This document shows positions 42,035-50,929 of a stretch of 64,000 nucleotides of DNA, piece by piece. The notes under the pieces were generated by a model. The model worked only from the letters and a program-made list of their open reading frames with translations, was not told the origin of the DNA and did not search any database. Position numbers and translations under genes: made by a program. Numbering within the stretch: position 1 is the stretch's first letter; each line of letters opens with the position of its first letter. The stretch spans positions 1 through 64,000 of the forward strand of contig NZ_BMUG01000001.1 of NCBI RefSeq assembly GCF_014650075.1, read 5' to 3'. The DNA is from Streptomyces microflavus (lineage in GTDB: Bacteria; Actinomycetota; Actinomycetes; Streptomycetales; Streptomycetaceae).

Positions 42035-44955
42035 CCGACTTCAGCTGTGTGATCACCGGCGGCGGGGAGACCGAAGGGGCGGGAGGCGCCGACGCCCTCC
42101 GCGCCTCCGTCGCCTCCGTCCTCGGCCAGTCGCTGCAAGGCTGCGAGGCCCTCGTCGTCCTCGCCTCCGGCGCCGGAGCGGCCACCCGCACCGCCGCCCG
42201 TGCCCTGGCCGACTCCGCGCCCGGCCGGGTCCGCCTCGTCCACGCCGACCCGGCCGCCCGCACCACCGGCGCCCTGCGCAACGCCGGGCTGGACGCGGCG
42301 ACCGGCCGGTACGTCCTGGTGCTCACCCCCGGCGAGCGCCTCCACCGCCACGCCTGCCGCAACCTCTGGCAGGCGGGCGAACGCAGCCGCGCCGACCTGG
42401 TCGCCGGGCGGTGGAGCCGGACCGCCGACGAGGGCGGCAAGGAACAGGAACCGCCCTGGCAGGACGAGCTGTTCGTCCGCTCCCGTACCGTCACCCGGTT
42501 CGCCGAGGCGCCCGGACTCGTGGTCCGGGACGCCCTGGTGACCGGCTTCTGCCTGCGCCGGGAGGCCGTCCGGCGCCACGGGCTGCGGTACGAGGAGGAC
42601 CTGGCGCACGGCGAGGTCCTGTTCGGCCCGCTCGCCGCGGCGGCCGTCGGCCGGATCGCCCTGGTGCGGCGGCTGATCGTGACCGGCCGGGCCGTGCCCG
42701 ACCGGGCCCGCGACCTCACCGCCCTGGTGGAGGCCCACCGCCGGGTCGCCAACACCCTGGACGCCCACGGGCTGCCCGAGCTCAGGGAGGAGCGGGAGCT
42801 GGCCTTCGCCCGCGACCACCTGGTGCCGCTCGCCCGCTCCTTCCCCCGCCTCCCCGCCGCCCGCCGCACCCGGACCGCCGCCACGGCCGCCCGCGTCCTG
42901 ACCGCCCCCGTACCCCAGGGACTGCCGCCGCTGGAGCGGGTCGCGGTCGCCCTGCTGGCCCGGGGCGACGCCGAGGGCGTCCTGACGGCGGCGTACGCGC
43001 TGAGCCGGCCCGCCACCATCTGCGCCCCGCTGACGACGGGGCCGGACGGGCGGGTGTGCTGGGGAGGCGAGGGCGGCGAGGGGTCCGCCGAGGGCGCCGT
43101 AGCGGTCGACGTCACCGAACTCGGCCATCAGTACCGGGTGTTCGGCGAGGCCCGGCTGATGAACCGGCTCACCCGCTGCACCGCCGAGGAGGGCCGGCTG
43201 CTGCTGGCGGGCCGCCTCGTGCTGCCCCCGCACACCGGACCCGGCCCCGACACGCCCCTCACCGCCACCCTGGAGTTCCGGGCCCGGGGAGGGGCGCGCG
43301 CCGTCGCGTTCCCGGTCACGGAGCTGCGCCACGACGGGAACGGGATCACTTGGGGGGCGCGCGCCGACGTCACCCGCCTCCTGCGCCCCCTCGGCGTCCG
43401 CGACACCGCCTGGGACGCGCGGCTGATCGTGGAAGCCGACGGGGAGCTGGGCCGCGTCCGGTCCGTCAGCGACCTCTTCGGCCCCCAGGACCTGGTGGAA
43501 GGGGCCGTCCGGTTCGCCGCCCGCCCCCGGCTCGGCAGGCTGACCGGGGAGACCTGGGAGCCCTACATCACCCTCAAGGACCACCTGGCGCTCCGCCTCA
43601 CCGCCCGCCGCCGCCCGGCCCGGACCGCCCACCGCCTGGTCCGGTACGCCACCCACTTCCGCCCCGCCCGCAAGGCGAAGCTCCTCGTCCGCGCCCTGCG
43701 CAAACGGCTGGACCGCTACCGCTCCCGGGGCTTCAAGGCGTCCCTCTACAACACCTGGCTCACCCGGCTCCCCGTCCGCCGGGGCTCCGTCGTCTTCGAG
43801 AGCCACATGGGCCGCTGCTACGGCGACAGCCCGCGCGCCCTGCACGAGGAGATCCGCCGCCAGGGGCTGAAGCTCCGCCCCACCTGGTCCTACGACACCT
43901 CCCCGGCCGGATTCCCGGACGACGCCCGCCTCGTACGCCGCTGGTCCTGGCGGTACGTGTGGGCGCTGGCCCGCGCCGAGTACTGGGTCGACAACCAGGG
44001 CTTCCCGCAGAACCTGCGCAAGCCCGCCCGCACCACCTACCTCCAGACCTGGCACGGCTCCGCGTACAAACGCATGGGCTTCGACGAGAGGCGCGTACAG
44101 CTCCAGAACGCCCCCCAGCGGGACCGCCTCCAGCAGGCCGTGCACCGCTTCGACCACTTCCTCGTCCGCTCCGAGCACGACGAGGTGACCCTCGCCCACG
44201 CCTACCGGCTGCCCGAGGACCGGCTCCTGCGCACCGGCTACCCGCGCAACGACGCCCTGATCGCGGAGCGCACCCGGGCCGAGACCGAGGGGCGGCTGCC
44301 GCGCCCGCCGCTCGCCGGGGAGCTGGGGATCGACGACCACAAGAAGGTGGTGCTGTACGCGCCGACGTTCCGGGGCGGACCGGTCGGCGGGAAGCAGGCC
44401 AGGCGCCGACTGCTCCTGGACGTGCGGGAGTTCGCCGAGCGGTTCGGGGACACGTACACCCTCCTCGTCCGGGCGCACTACCTGGAGGCCGCCCGGCTCC
44501 CCGTCTGCCCGCCCGGCACGGTGATCGACGTCTCGCGCCACCACGACGTCAGCGAGATCCTCGCCCTGGCCGACGTCCTGGTCACCGACTACTCCTCGAT
44601 CATGTTCGACTTCGCGCTGCTGGACCGGCCCGTCATCCTGTACGCCCCCGACCTCGACGCGTACGCCGCCGAGCGCGGGAGCTACTTCGACCTGCGGGAG
44701 AGCGCGCCGGGCCCGGTCACCGCCACGCAGGAGGAACTCTTCGCCGAACTCGCCGAGCTGAAGAAGTCCGACACCCGGCACGCCGAACAACGGGCCTCCT
44801 TCGCCGAGAAGTTCGGCGCCTACGACCAGGGGGACGCGGCCCGGCAGGTCGTCGCAGCGGTGTTCTCCCGCCAGGGCACACGCCAGGGGGCCGGCCAGGG
44901 CGCCCGCCGGGGAGTCCGCCACACCACCGACCACGACCGGGGGGCCGGCCGATGA
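42031..44955 (+). CDS. TagF-like phosphotransferase with degenerate GT2 domain
   Basis: A 974-residue protein. The N-terminal 300 residues align in layout with GT2 (DALRASVASVLGQSLQG, GALRNAGLDAATGRYVLVLTPGE), but the VDDGS motif and the DxD are absent, so glycosyltransferase activity is doubtful. The C-terminal TagF-like domain (about 600-950) is intact: QTWHGSAYKRMG (His675), LLVRAHYLE (His816), VTDYSSIMFDFALLDRP. The start overlaps the upstream gene by 4 nt (ATGA) and the stop overlaps the downstream GT4 gene by 3-4 nt, showing coupling. The last 25 residues are Gln/Arg/Gly-rich. Confidence 0.85.
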   Translation: MTDFSCVITGGGETEGAGGADALRASVASVLGQSLQGCEALVVLASGAGAATRTAARALADSAPGRVRLVHADPAARTTGALRNAGLDAATGRYVLVLTPGERLHRHACRNLWQAGERSRADLVAGRWSRTADEGGKEQEPPWQDELFVRSRTVTRFAEAPGLVVRDALVTGFCLRREAVRRHGLRYEEDLAHGEVLFGPLAAAAVGRIALVRRLIVTGRAVPDRARDLTALVEAHRRVANTLDAHGLPELREERELAFARDHLVPLARSFPRLPAARRTRTAATAARVLTAPVPQGLPPLERVAVALLARGDAEGVLTAAYALSRPATICAPLTTGPDGRVCWGGEGGEGSAEGAVAVDVTELGHQYRVFGEARLMNRLTRCTAEEGRLLLAGRLVLPPHTGPGPDTPLTATLEFRARGGARAVAFPVTELRHDGNGITWGARADVTRLLRPLGVRDTAWDARLIVEADGELGRVRSVSDLFGPQDLVEGAVRFAARPRLGRLTGETWEPYITLKDHLALRLTARRRPARTAHRLVRYATHFRPARKAKLLVRALRKRLDRYRSRGFKASLYNTWLTRLPVRRGSVVFESHMGRCYGDSPRALHEEIRRQGLKLRPTWSYDTSPAGFPDDARLVRRWSWRYVWALARAEYWVDNQGFPQNLRKPARTTYLQTWHGSAYKRMGFDERRVQLQNAPQRDRLQQAVHRFDHFLVRSEHDEVTLAHAYRLPEDRLLRTGYPRNDALIAERTRAETEGRLPRPPLAGELGIDDHKKVVLYAPTFRGGPVGGKQARRRLLLDVREFAERFGDTYTLLVRAHYLEAARLPVCPPGTVIDVSRHHDVSEILALADVLVTDYSSIMFDFALLDRPVILYAPDLDAYAAERGSYFDLRESAPGPVTATQEELFAELAELKKSDTRHAEQRASFAEKFGAYDQGDAARQVVAAVFSRQGTRQGAGQGARRGVRHTTDHDRGAGR

Positions 44956-46094
44956 GCCGTGACATCTTCATCGTCTCCAACAGCACCGACGAACTCGGCG
45001 GGGTCACCGCCTGGACGCACCAGACCGCCCGCCTCTTCACCGAGCAGGGCCACCGCGTCCACATCATCGGCATCCACGCCGCCGAACGGAAGATGGCCCT
45101 GCCCGAGAGCCCCGGCCACCCCGTCACCGCCCTCTACCCGGCCCACCCGCCGACCCCCTGGGCCCCCCAGGGCATCCGGGACCGCTTCCGCATCCCCAGC
45201 CGGCGCCGGGAGGCGGCCCGGGTCGCCGAGAAGCGGCGGGCGGTCGCGCGGCTCTCGGAACTCTTCGCCACCGCCCGGCCCGGCGGGGTCGTCGTCGTCA
45301 GCCAGGTCTGGGCGATGGAGTGGGTCGGGGAGGCCGACACGGCCGGGCTGCGGGTGATCGGGATGAGCCACGAGTCCTACGACTACTCCCGCGCCAGCCA
45401 CCGCTACCGCTGGATCAAGAACCACTACAAGGACATCGACCACTGGCTCGTCCTCACCGAGGAGGACGCCGACCGGTGGGCGGGCGACGGGATGAACAAC
45501 GTCGGCTTCCTGCCCAACGCCCTCGCCCACCTGCCCCACGTGCCCTCCCCGCGCACCGCGAGGACCGTGGCCAGCATCGGCCGCCTCACCGACCAGAAGG
45601 GCATCGACCTCCTCCTCGACACCTGGGCCCTGGTCGCCCCGCAGCGCCCCGACTGGCGGCTGCGCGTGTACGGGACGGGCGAGGACGAGGCCGCACTGAA
45701 GGCCCGCTGCACCGGCCTCGGGCTCGACGGGTCCGTGGAGTGGATGGGCCGCACGGACGACGTGGAGGGGGCCCTCGCCGCCGCCTCCGTCTTCGTCCAG
45801 TCCTCCCGGGGCGAGGGCTTCCCGCTCGCACTCCTGGAAGCGATGGCCGGCGGGGTGCCGTGCGCCGCCTTCGACTGCGCGCCCGGGGTCCGCGAGATCG
45901 TCCGGGACGGCGAGGACGGCCTCCTCGCCCCCGCCGGGGACACCGCCGCCCTCGCCGACCGGCTGCTCCGGCTGACCGGCAACCCCCGGCTGCGCGACGC
46001 GCTGGGGGACCGGGCGCGCTCGGGCGTCCAGCGGTTCTCCGAACCGGAGGTGGCGCGGCGCTGGGAGGAGCTGTTCGCGTTCCTGGAGCGGTGA
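44952..46094 (+). CDS. GT4 family glycosyltransferase
   Basis: A 380-residue GT-B glycosyltransferase. The N-terminal domain has ELGGVTAWTHQTARLFTEQGHRVHIIG. The C-terminal Glycos_transf_1 domain has SIGRLTDQKGIDLLLDTW, VEWMGRTDDVEGALAAASVFVQSSRGEGFPLALLEAMAGGVPCAAFDCAPGVREIV, which includes the E-x7-E type nucleotide-sugar binding motif (EGFPLALLE). It is the last gene of the coupled operon from 38564. The donor and acceptor sugars cannot be read from sequence. An ATGA overlap links it to the previous gene. Confidence 0.9.
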   Translation: MSRDIFIVSNSTDELGGVTAWTHQTARLFTEQGHRVHIIGIHAAERKMALPESPGHPVTALYPAHPPTPWAPQGIRDRFRIPSRRREAARVAEKRRAVARLSELFATARPGGVVVVSQVWAMEWVGEADTAGLRVIGMSHESYDYSRASHRYRWIKNHYKDIDHWLVLTEEDADRWAGDGMNNVGFLPNALAHLPHVPSPRTARTVASIGRLTDQKGIDLLLDTWALVAPQRPDWRLRVYGTGEDEAALKARCTGLGLDGSVEWMGRTDDVEGALAAASVFVQSSRGEGFPLALLEAMAGGVPCAAFDCAPGVREIVRDGEDGLLAPAGDTAALADRLLRLTGNPRLRDALGDRARSGVQRFSEPEVARRWEELFAFLER

Positions 46095-46095
46095 C

Positions 46096-46150
46096 GCCGC
46101 CCCTGCGGGTGGCCCCGGTTCTGAGGCCGCCCTTGCGGGTGGCCCCGGTT
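46096..46150. repeat. 30-bp direct repeat between convergent genes
   Basis: Two copies of GCCGCCC(C/T)TGCGGGTGG plus CCCCGGTT start at 46096 and 46126, with one mismatch. They fill the gap between the convergent GT4 gene and the next fusion gene, and the second copy touches the latter's stop codon at 46150-46152. Confidence 0.75.
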
Positions 46151-48390
46151 CAGCCCCGGGCCGCCCGCGCCCCCGCCTGGTGGTGCTGGGCGGGCACGAC
46201 CGCCCGCCGGGCCGAGGACGGGACCGGGAGCGGCAGCCCGTCCGTCTCGCCCAGGAAGACCCGGCGCACCACGCGCTCGGCGGCGTTCCCGTCGTCGTAC
46301 GGACAGAACCGGGCCCGGAACGCCGCCCGCAGCTGCGCCGAGCGCGAGCCCCGCCAGTGGTCCGTGGCGAAGATGTCGAACAGCTCGTCCTGGCTGCGCG
46401 CGACGACGCCGGGCGGGAACGCCGTGATGTCGAAGTAGGTTCCGCGGGCCGCCTCGTACGCCTCGATGTCGTCCAGATGCAGGATCACCGGGCGGTCCAG
46501 GTTGACGTAGTCGAACATCAGCGACGAGTAGTCCGTGAGCAGCGCGTCCGAGGCGAGCGCCAGCGTCTCCAGGGAGGGGTGGCCGGTGACGTCGATGATC
46601 CGGGGATGCGTCGTCACCGTACGCGTACGGCTGCCCCTGCCGCCCCGCCCACGGGGGGCGCGGTCCAGGATCACGAACCGCGGCCCCAGCACCCGGATCA
46701 GCCGCTCCAGATCGAGGGCCGGCCGCTGGACGCGCCGGTAGTCGCGGTGCGTCGGCGCATGGAGGAGCGCCGTGGTGCCCGCCGGGATGCCGAGCGTCTC
46801 GCGGAGCCGGGCCACATCGGCCGGGCCGGTGCGGTGGTAGACGTCGTTGCGCGGGGAGCCGTACTCCAGCGTCGTGTACGCGGACGGGTAGGCCCGCTCC
46901 CGTACGAGGGTGGTGTGCGGGTTGGCGGAGAGGGCGAAGTCCCACTTGTCGACGTCCCGCAGCAACTGCTCGAAGTCGGTCCTCCCGGCGGCGGCGGGCC
47001 GGTCCAGGAGATCGGTGCCGACGGTCCTGAGCGGGGTGCCGCGGTGGGTCTGGAGGAGGATCTGGCCGCGCCGCTTCACCAGCCGCCGGTCGAAGCCGAC
47101 GTTGTTCACGAGGTACGCGGAGCGGGCCAGGGCGCTCCAGTACGCGAAGGTCCCGGGCGTCAGGCGGCGGGTGGCGGTCGGCACGGTGTGGGCGTCGACG
47201 GGACGGCAGATCCACATGGTCCGCAGCCCCGGGACCAGTTCGCGCGCCTTCGCCTCGATCGCGGCCGGGCTGCAGGCGTACCCCCCGCCCCCGTGGGCGG
47301 CGAAGACCGCGTCCCGGGGGCGCAGCGGCAGCCGCAACTGGATCCGGTAGTGCGCCTGGAGCGCCGCACCCCGCACGGCCCGGCGCAGGGCGGCCGCGCC
47401 CCGCCGCAGCCCGTCGCCGATCCGCCTGCTCGCCGCCAGGGCCCGGTAGGTGCGGCGCGCGCCCAGCCGCATCAGGCCGTGGCGGAGCTGGGCGCGGCGG
47501 GGAGCGGGGGCGCCCGGGGTGCGGTAGCGGCGGCAGGAGGCGGTGGCCCGGCGGAAGAACGCGGCGCGGCTGGGGTGCGGGAGGCGGTCCCGGGAGGCGT
47601 AGACCGCGCAGAAGTGGTCGAGCATGCGGCGGAACAGCACCGGCCGCCATACGGAGAGTTCGGGGTGGGCGTCGACGAACGCGAAGACCCGGTCGTACTG
47701 GTCGAAGATGTCGAAGTGCCGGTCGCTGGTGGTGGAGAGGATGTTGCCGCGCCGCCGCTGCCGGTAGGAGACGCAGACCGCGTCCAGTACCGCGATCGAC
47801 CCGGCGGACATCAGCACCGGGTAGGTCCAGGGGGTGTCCTCGTAGTAGCCGGGCGGGAAGGCGAACCCCTCGGCCTCGACGAACGCACGGCGGTACGCCT
47901 TGTTCCAGACGACCATGAGGAGTTGCAGCAGTTCGGGGCGGTCGGCCAGCCGGAAGGAGGCGGGTCCGGCCTCGTCGAGCCGGTCCGCGAGGACGTTGCG
48001 TACGCTCCGGCCCGACCAGTACGTCCGCGCGTAGTCGTACATCAGGACATCGGGGTCACCGGTCGCCCCGAGCCGGTCGGCGATGGTGCGGAGCGCCTCC
48101 GGGAGGAGGGTGTCGTCGCCGTCCAGGAAGATCAGGTAGTCGCCGGTCGCCCGTTCCATCCCGGCGTTGCGGGCCGGGCCGAGGCCGGAGTTGCGGGGGA
48201 GGTGGAGAGCGGTGACGCGGGGGTCCCGGCGGGCGTACTCGTCGGCGATCGGGCCGCAGGCGTCCGGGGAGCAGTCGTCGACCACGATGATCTCGTAGTC
48301 CTTGAAGGACTGGTCCAGCACGGAATCCAGACACGCGTGCAGATACGCCTGGACCCGGAATGCGGGCACGATGACACTGAACCGGGGCAC
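46150..48390 (-). CDS. GT2 - TagF-like fusion with altered TagF catalytic residues
   Basis: A 746-residue protein. Residues 1-300: GT2 domain with FSVIVPAFRVQAYL, IIVVDDCSPDACG and FLDGDDTL, intact. Residues about 370-740: TagF-like domain most similar to the stand-alone protein at 35291, with LVNNVGFDRRL, LHAPTHRDYRRV, LTDYSSLMFDYVNLDRP and CPYDDGNAAERVV. The two histidine positions differ: QTHRGTPLR has Arg450 where the others have His before GTP, and LDRAPRG has Pro579 where others have RAHY. It may have only glycosyltransferase activity or an altered transfer reaction. The GTG at 48390 places GT2 at the N-terminus. Confidence 0.85.
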   Translation of the reverse strand: MPRFSVIVPAFRVQAYLHACLDSVLDQSFKDYEIIVVDDCSPDACGPIADEYARRDPRVTALHLPRNSGLGPARNAGMERATGDYLIFLDGDDTLLPEALRTIADRLGATGDPDVLMYDYARTYWSGRSVRNVLADRLDEAGPASFRLADRPELLQLLMVVWNKAYRRAFVEAEGFAFPPGYYEDTPWTYPVLMSAGSIAVLDAVCVSYRQRRRGNILSTTSDRHFDIFDQYDRVFAFVDAHPELSVWRPVLFRRMLDHFCAVYASRDRLPHPSRAAFFRRATASCRRYRTPGAPAPRRAQLRHGLMRLGARRTYRALAASRRIGDGLRRGAAALRRAVRGAALQAHYRIQLRLPLRPRDAVFAAHGGGGYACSPAAIEAKARELVPGLRTMWICRPVDAHTVPTATRRLTPGTFAYWSALARSAYLVNNVGFDRRLVKRRGQILLQTHRGTPLRTVGTDLLDRPAAAGRTDFEQLLRDVDKWDFALSANPHTTLVRERAYPSAYTTLEYGSPRNDVYHRTGPADVARLRETLGIPAGTTALLHAPTHRDYRRVQRPALDLERLIRVLGPRFVILDRAPRGRGGRGSRTRTVTTHPRIIDVTGHPSLETLALASDALLTDYSSLMFDYVNLDRPVILHLDDIEAYEAARGTYFDITAFPPGVVARSQDELFDIFATDHWRGSRSAQLRAAFRARFCPYDDGNAAERVVRRVFLGETDGLPLPVPSSARRAVVPAQHHQAGARAARG

Positions 48391-48491
48391 TACACATCCA
48401 TGGGTCGTTCGCGGGAACCAGGTGGCCCGCAAACGTCGGATGGAATGACAGGGTTACGCCGGACGTGGCATTCGGGCGAAGTACACGCCGA

Positions 48492-48521
48492 AGCGGCCCG
48501 GTTCCGGGGAACCGGGCCGCT
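48492..48521 (-). terminator. hairpin terminator of sugar ABC operon
   Basis: AGCGGCCCGGTT (48492-48503) and AACCGGGCCGCT (48510-48521) form a perfect 12-bp stem, extendable by two pairs. It lies about 50 nt beyond the stop of the last ABC permease gene on the minus strand. Confidence 0.7.
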
Positions 48522-48572
48522 CGCGGTTGACGTACGGCCGTGCGTGCCGTCGTACGCGTGGGTGAGCGCGGG

Positions 48573-49451
48573 CTACTTGACCGCACCCGCCATGACACCC
48601 GAGACGAACTGCCGCTGGAAGGCGAAGAACACCGCCAGCGGGATCACCATCGACACGAACGCACCGGGTGCCAGCACGTCGATGTTGTTGCCGAACTGGC
48701 GTACCTGCTGCTGGAGCGCCACGGTGATCGGCGGCGAGTCGGAGCCCGCGAAGATCAGCGCCACCAGCATGTCGTTCCACACCCACAGGAACTGGAAGAT
48801 GCCGAGCGAGGCGATCGCCGGACCGCCCAGTGGCATCACGACCCGGGTGAAGAGACGGATCTCGCCCGCCCCGTCGAGCCGTGCGGCCTCCAGCAGTTCG
48901 CGCGGGATCTGCGCGAAGAAGTTCCGCAGCAGGAAGATCGCGAACGGCAGCCCGAAGGCCGTGTGGAACAGGACGACCCCGAGCGTCGTCTCGAAGATCC
49001 CGATGGTGCCGAAGAGTTCGGAGACCGGGATCAGCGCGACCTGCACGGGGACCACCAGCAACCCGACGACCAGCAGGAACCACCAGTCGCGGCCGGGGAA
49101 GTCCATCCACGCGAAGGCGTACGCGGCGAGCGAACCGATCACGACCACCAGCACGGTCGACGGCACGGTGATCATGACGGTGCTGACGAGGGAGCCGGTG
49201 ATCGTCGAATTGTCCAGCAGGCGCTGGTAGTTGTCGAAGGTCAGCTCGGAGGGGGCGGTGAAGATCTTCCACCAGCCGGTCGCGGCGATGTCCTCGGGCC
49301 CTCGGAGCGAGGAGAGGAACAGGCCGATCGTCGGCATGATCCAGAACAGGGCGACCAGGATCAGGAAGACCCGCATCACCCCGCCACCGAGGCGTGCCGC
49401 GATCCGGGCGCCGAGGGACTGCTTGGGTTTGAGCGCCGAGGGTGTGGTCAT
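48573..49451 (-). CDS. sugar ABC transporter permease (CUT1, MalG-like)
   Basis: A 292-residue inner-membrane permease with six predicted helices, first near residue 25-45. The EAA loop is EAARLDGAGEIRLFTRVVMPLGGPAI (about 190-215), which contacts the ATPase subunit. The N-terminal region and GWWKIFTAPSELTFDNYQRLL match MalG-type CUT1 permeases. The last helices end in MAGAVK, typical of the family. It partners the permease at 49552 and the binding protein at 50930. No ATPase is encoded nearby; in Streptomyces a shared ATPase (MsiK) usually serves such systems. Confidence 0.9.
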   Translation of the reverse strand: MTTPSALKPKQSLGARIAARLGGGVMRVFLILVALFWIMPTIGLFLSSLRGPEDIAATGWWKIFTAPSELTFDNYQRLLDNSTITGSLVSTVMITVPSTVLVVVIGSLAAYAFAWMDFPGRDWWFLLVVGLLVVPVQVALIPVSELFGTIGIFETTLGVVLFHTAFGLPFAIFLLRNFFAQIPRELLEAARLDGAGEIRLFTRVVMPLGGPAIASLGIFQFLWVWNDMLVALIFAGSDSPPITVALQQQVRQFGNNIDVLAPGAFVSMVIPLAVFFAFQRQFVSGVMAGAVK

Positions 49452-49483
49452 CGCTTCGCCTCCTTCCGGATGCGCCGGATATT
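49448..49483 (-). repeat. duplicated 3' end of permease gene
   Basis: About 36 nt here repeat the last codons of the upstream permease gene at 49553-49588 with one or two differences. The translated scrap reads NIRRIRKEAKR followed by a stop, against NIRRIRKEAQR in the real gene. It sits directly before the start codon of the downstream permease gene and supplies its ribosome-binding GGAGG. Confidence 0.8.
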
Positions 49484-49551
49484 GCTGCGTCTTCCCGGGG
49501 GACAACCCCCGGACCCCCGGCCGGGAGCTGCCACGGGGCGGGTCAGGTCCG

Positions 49552-50925
49552 TCATCGCTGCGCCTCCTTCCGGATGCGCCGGATATTGAAGAGCATCACC
49601 GGGACCACCAGGAGCAGCAGAAGCACCGCGATGGCGCTGCCGATGCCCAGGTCGGCGTCCGTGCCGAAGGACGACCGGTACAGCTGGAGCGCCAGGACGT
49701 TCGCGTCGTCCTGGGAGGAGCCCGGCGCGATGATGAAGACCAGGTCGAAGACCTTCAGCACGTTGATCATCAGCGTCACCAGCACCACCGCGAGGACCGG
49801 GGCCAGCATCGGCACGGTGATCCGGCGGAACACCTGCCACTCGTTGGCACCGTCCACCCGGGCGGCCTCCAGGAGTTCGCGGGGCAGGCCGGCCAGACCG
49901 GCCGCGATCAGCACCATCGCGAACCCGGCCCACATCCACACGTAACTCCCGATGATCCCGGGGGTCACCAGGCTCGGGCCGAGCCAGTCGACGCCGTTGT
50001 AGGGCTCGCGGAAGTTCTCCGCGGGCAGGCGCAGTTGGGCCCCGTCCGCCGATGCGGGCAGGGTGAACACCCCGTCGGCCCCGGCCGTCGCCGTGGCGAT
50101 GACCTTGCCGTCCCTGACCGCCTCCACCTTCAGGCCCTTGAGGCCCAGCTCCTCGGGGTCGACGACATTGGGCTTTCCGCCGCCGCCCCGGGTGAAGTCC
50201 AGCCAGGCCGTGCCGGTGATCCCGCCACCGTCCGCCTCCGGGGCCGCCTTCGCCGGGCGGGCGTCGCCGGGCATCTTCGCCGGGGCCACCCCGACCAGCG
50301 GCACCTGGACGGCCTCCCCGGCCCGTACCGGCTCCTTGGAGACGAACGACCCGCCCTCACCCTTCTCCAGCGGGTGCACGGGCAGCGGGCGCGCCTTGGG
50401 GAAGCCGGCCGACTCGTTGAACGTGTCGTGCACGCTCACCGCGACGGCATTGGCCACCCCGCGCTCGGGCGCCTGGTCGTAGACCAGGCGGAAGATGATG
50501 CCCGCCGCCAGCATCGAGATCGCCATCGGCATGAAGACGATCAGCTTGAACGCCGTCCCCCAGCGGATCCGTTCGGTCAGCACCGCGAAGATCAGGCCCA
50601 GCGCGGTCGCGACGGTCGGGGCGAACACCACCCAGATCGCGTTGTTCTTCACCGCGGTGAGGATCGTGTCGTCGGTGAACAGCGCCTTGTAGTTGTCGAT
50701 CCCGGCGAAGCCCGTACCGGCCTGGTCGAAGAACGACCGGTAGACCGAGTAGCCGATCGGATAGAGCACCAGCGCGCCGAGCAGCACCAGCGCGGGCAGC
50801 AGGAACGCCGCCGCGATGACCCTGCGGGTGCCGGTCACGCTCTTCTTCCCGGGCCCAGGTGACGGGCGCGGATCGGTGTCTGCGGAGGGCGCCGGTGCGG
50901 CGCCCTCCGCGTTCGTGGTCGTCAC
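49552..50925 (-). CDS. sugar ABC transporter permease (MalF-like) with inserted domain
   Basis: A 457-residue permease, longer than the 300-330 usual for CUT1. Helices near residues 35-60, 110-130 and 135-155 precede an insertion of about 150 residues (about 165-315). The insertion is non-hydrophobic and contains GLKVEAVRDGKVIATATAGADG, resembling a carboxypeptidase-regulatory or Ig-like beta fold. The remaining helices and the EAA loop (EAARVDGANEWQVFRRITVPML) follow. Position between helices 3 and 4 puts the insert outside the membrane, where it could contact the binding protein, as the MalF P2 loop does. Its stop codon lies about 100 nt before the next gene. Confidence 0.85.
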   Translation of the reverse strand: MTTTNAEGAAPAPSADTDPRPSPGPGKKSVTGTRRVIAAAFLLPALVLLGALVLYPIGYSVYRSFFDQAGTGFAGIDNYKALFTDDTILTAVKNNAIWVVFAPTVATALGLIFAVLTERIRWGTAFKLIVFMPMAISMLAAGIIFRLVYDQAPERGVANAVAVSVHDTFNESAGFPKARPLPVHPLEKGEGGSFVSKEPVRAGEAVQVPLVGVAPAKMPGDARPAKAAPEADGGGITGTAWLDFTRGGGGKPNVVDPEELGLKGLKVEAVRDGKVIATATAGADGVFTLPASADGAQLRLPAENFREPYNGVDWLGPSLVTPGIIGSYVWMWAGFAMVLIAAGLAGLPRELLEAARVDGANEWQVFRRITVPMLAPVLAVVLVTLMINVLKVFDLVFIIAPGSSQDDANVLALQLYRSSFGTDADLGIGSAIAVLLLLLVVPVMLFNIRRIRKEAQR

Positions 50926-50929
50926 CGCG

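Noticed and set aside
46150..48390. The fusion gene at 46150 as a pseudogene.
   Set aside because: The frame is intact over 746 codons and most family motifs remain, so a functional protein with changed activity is more likely.
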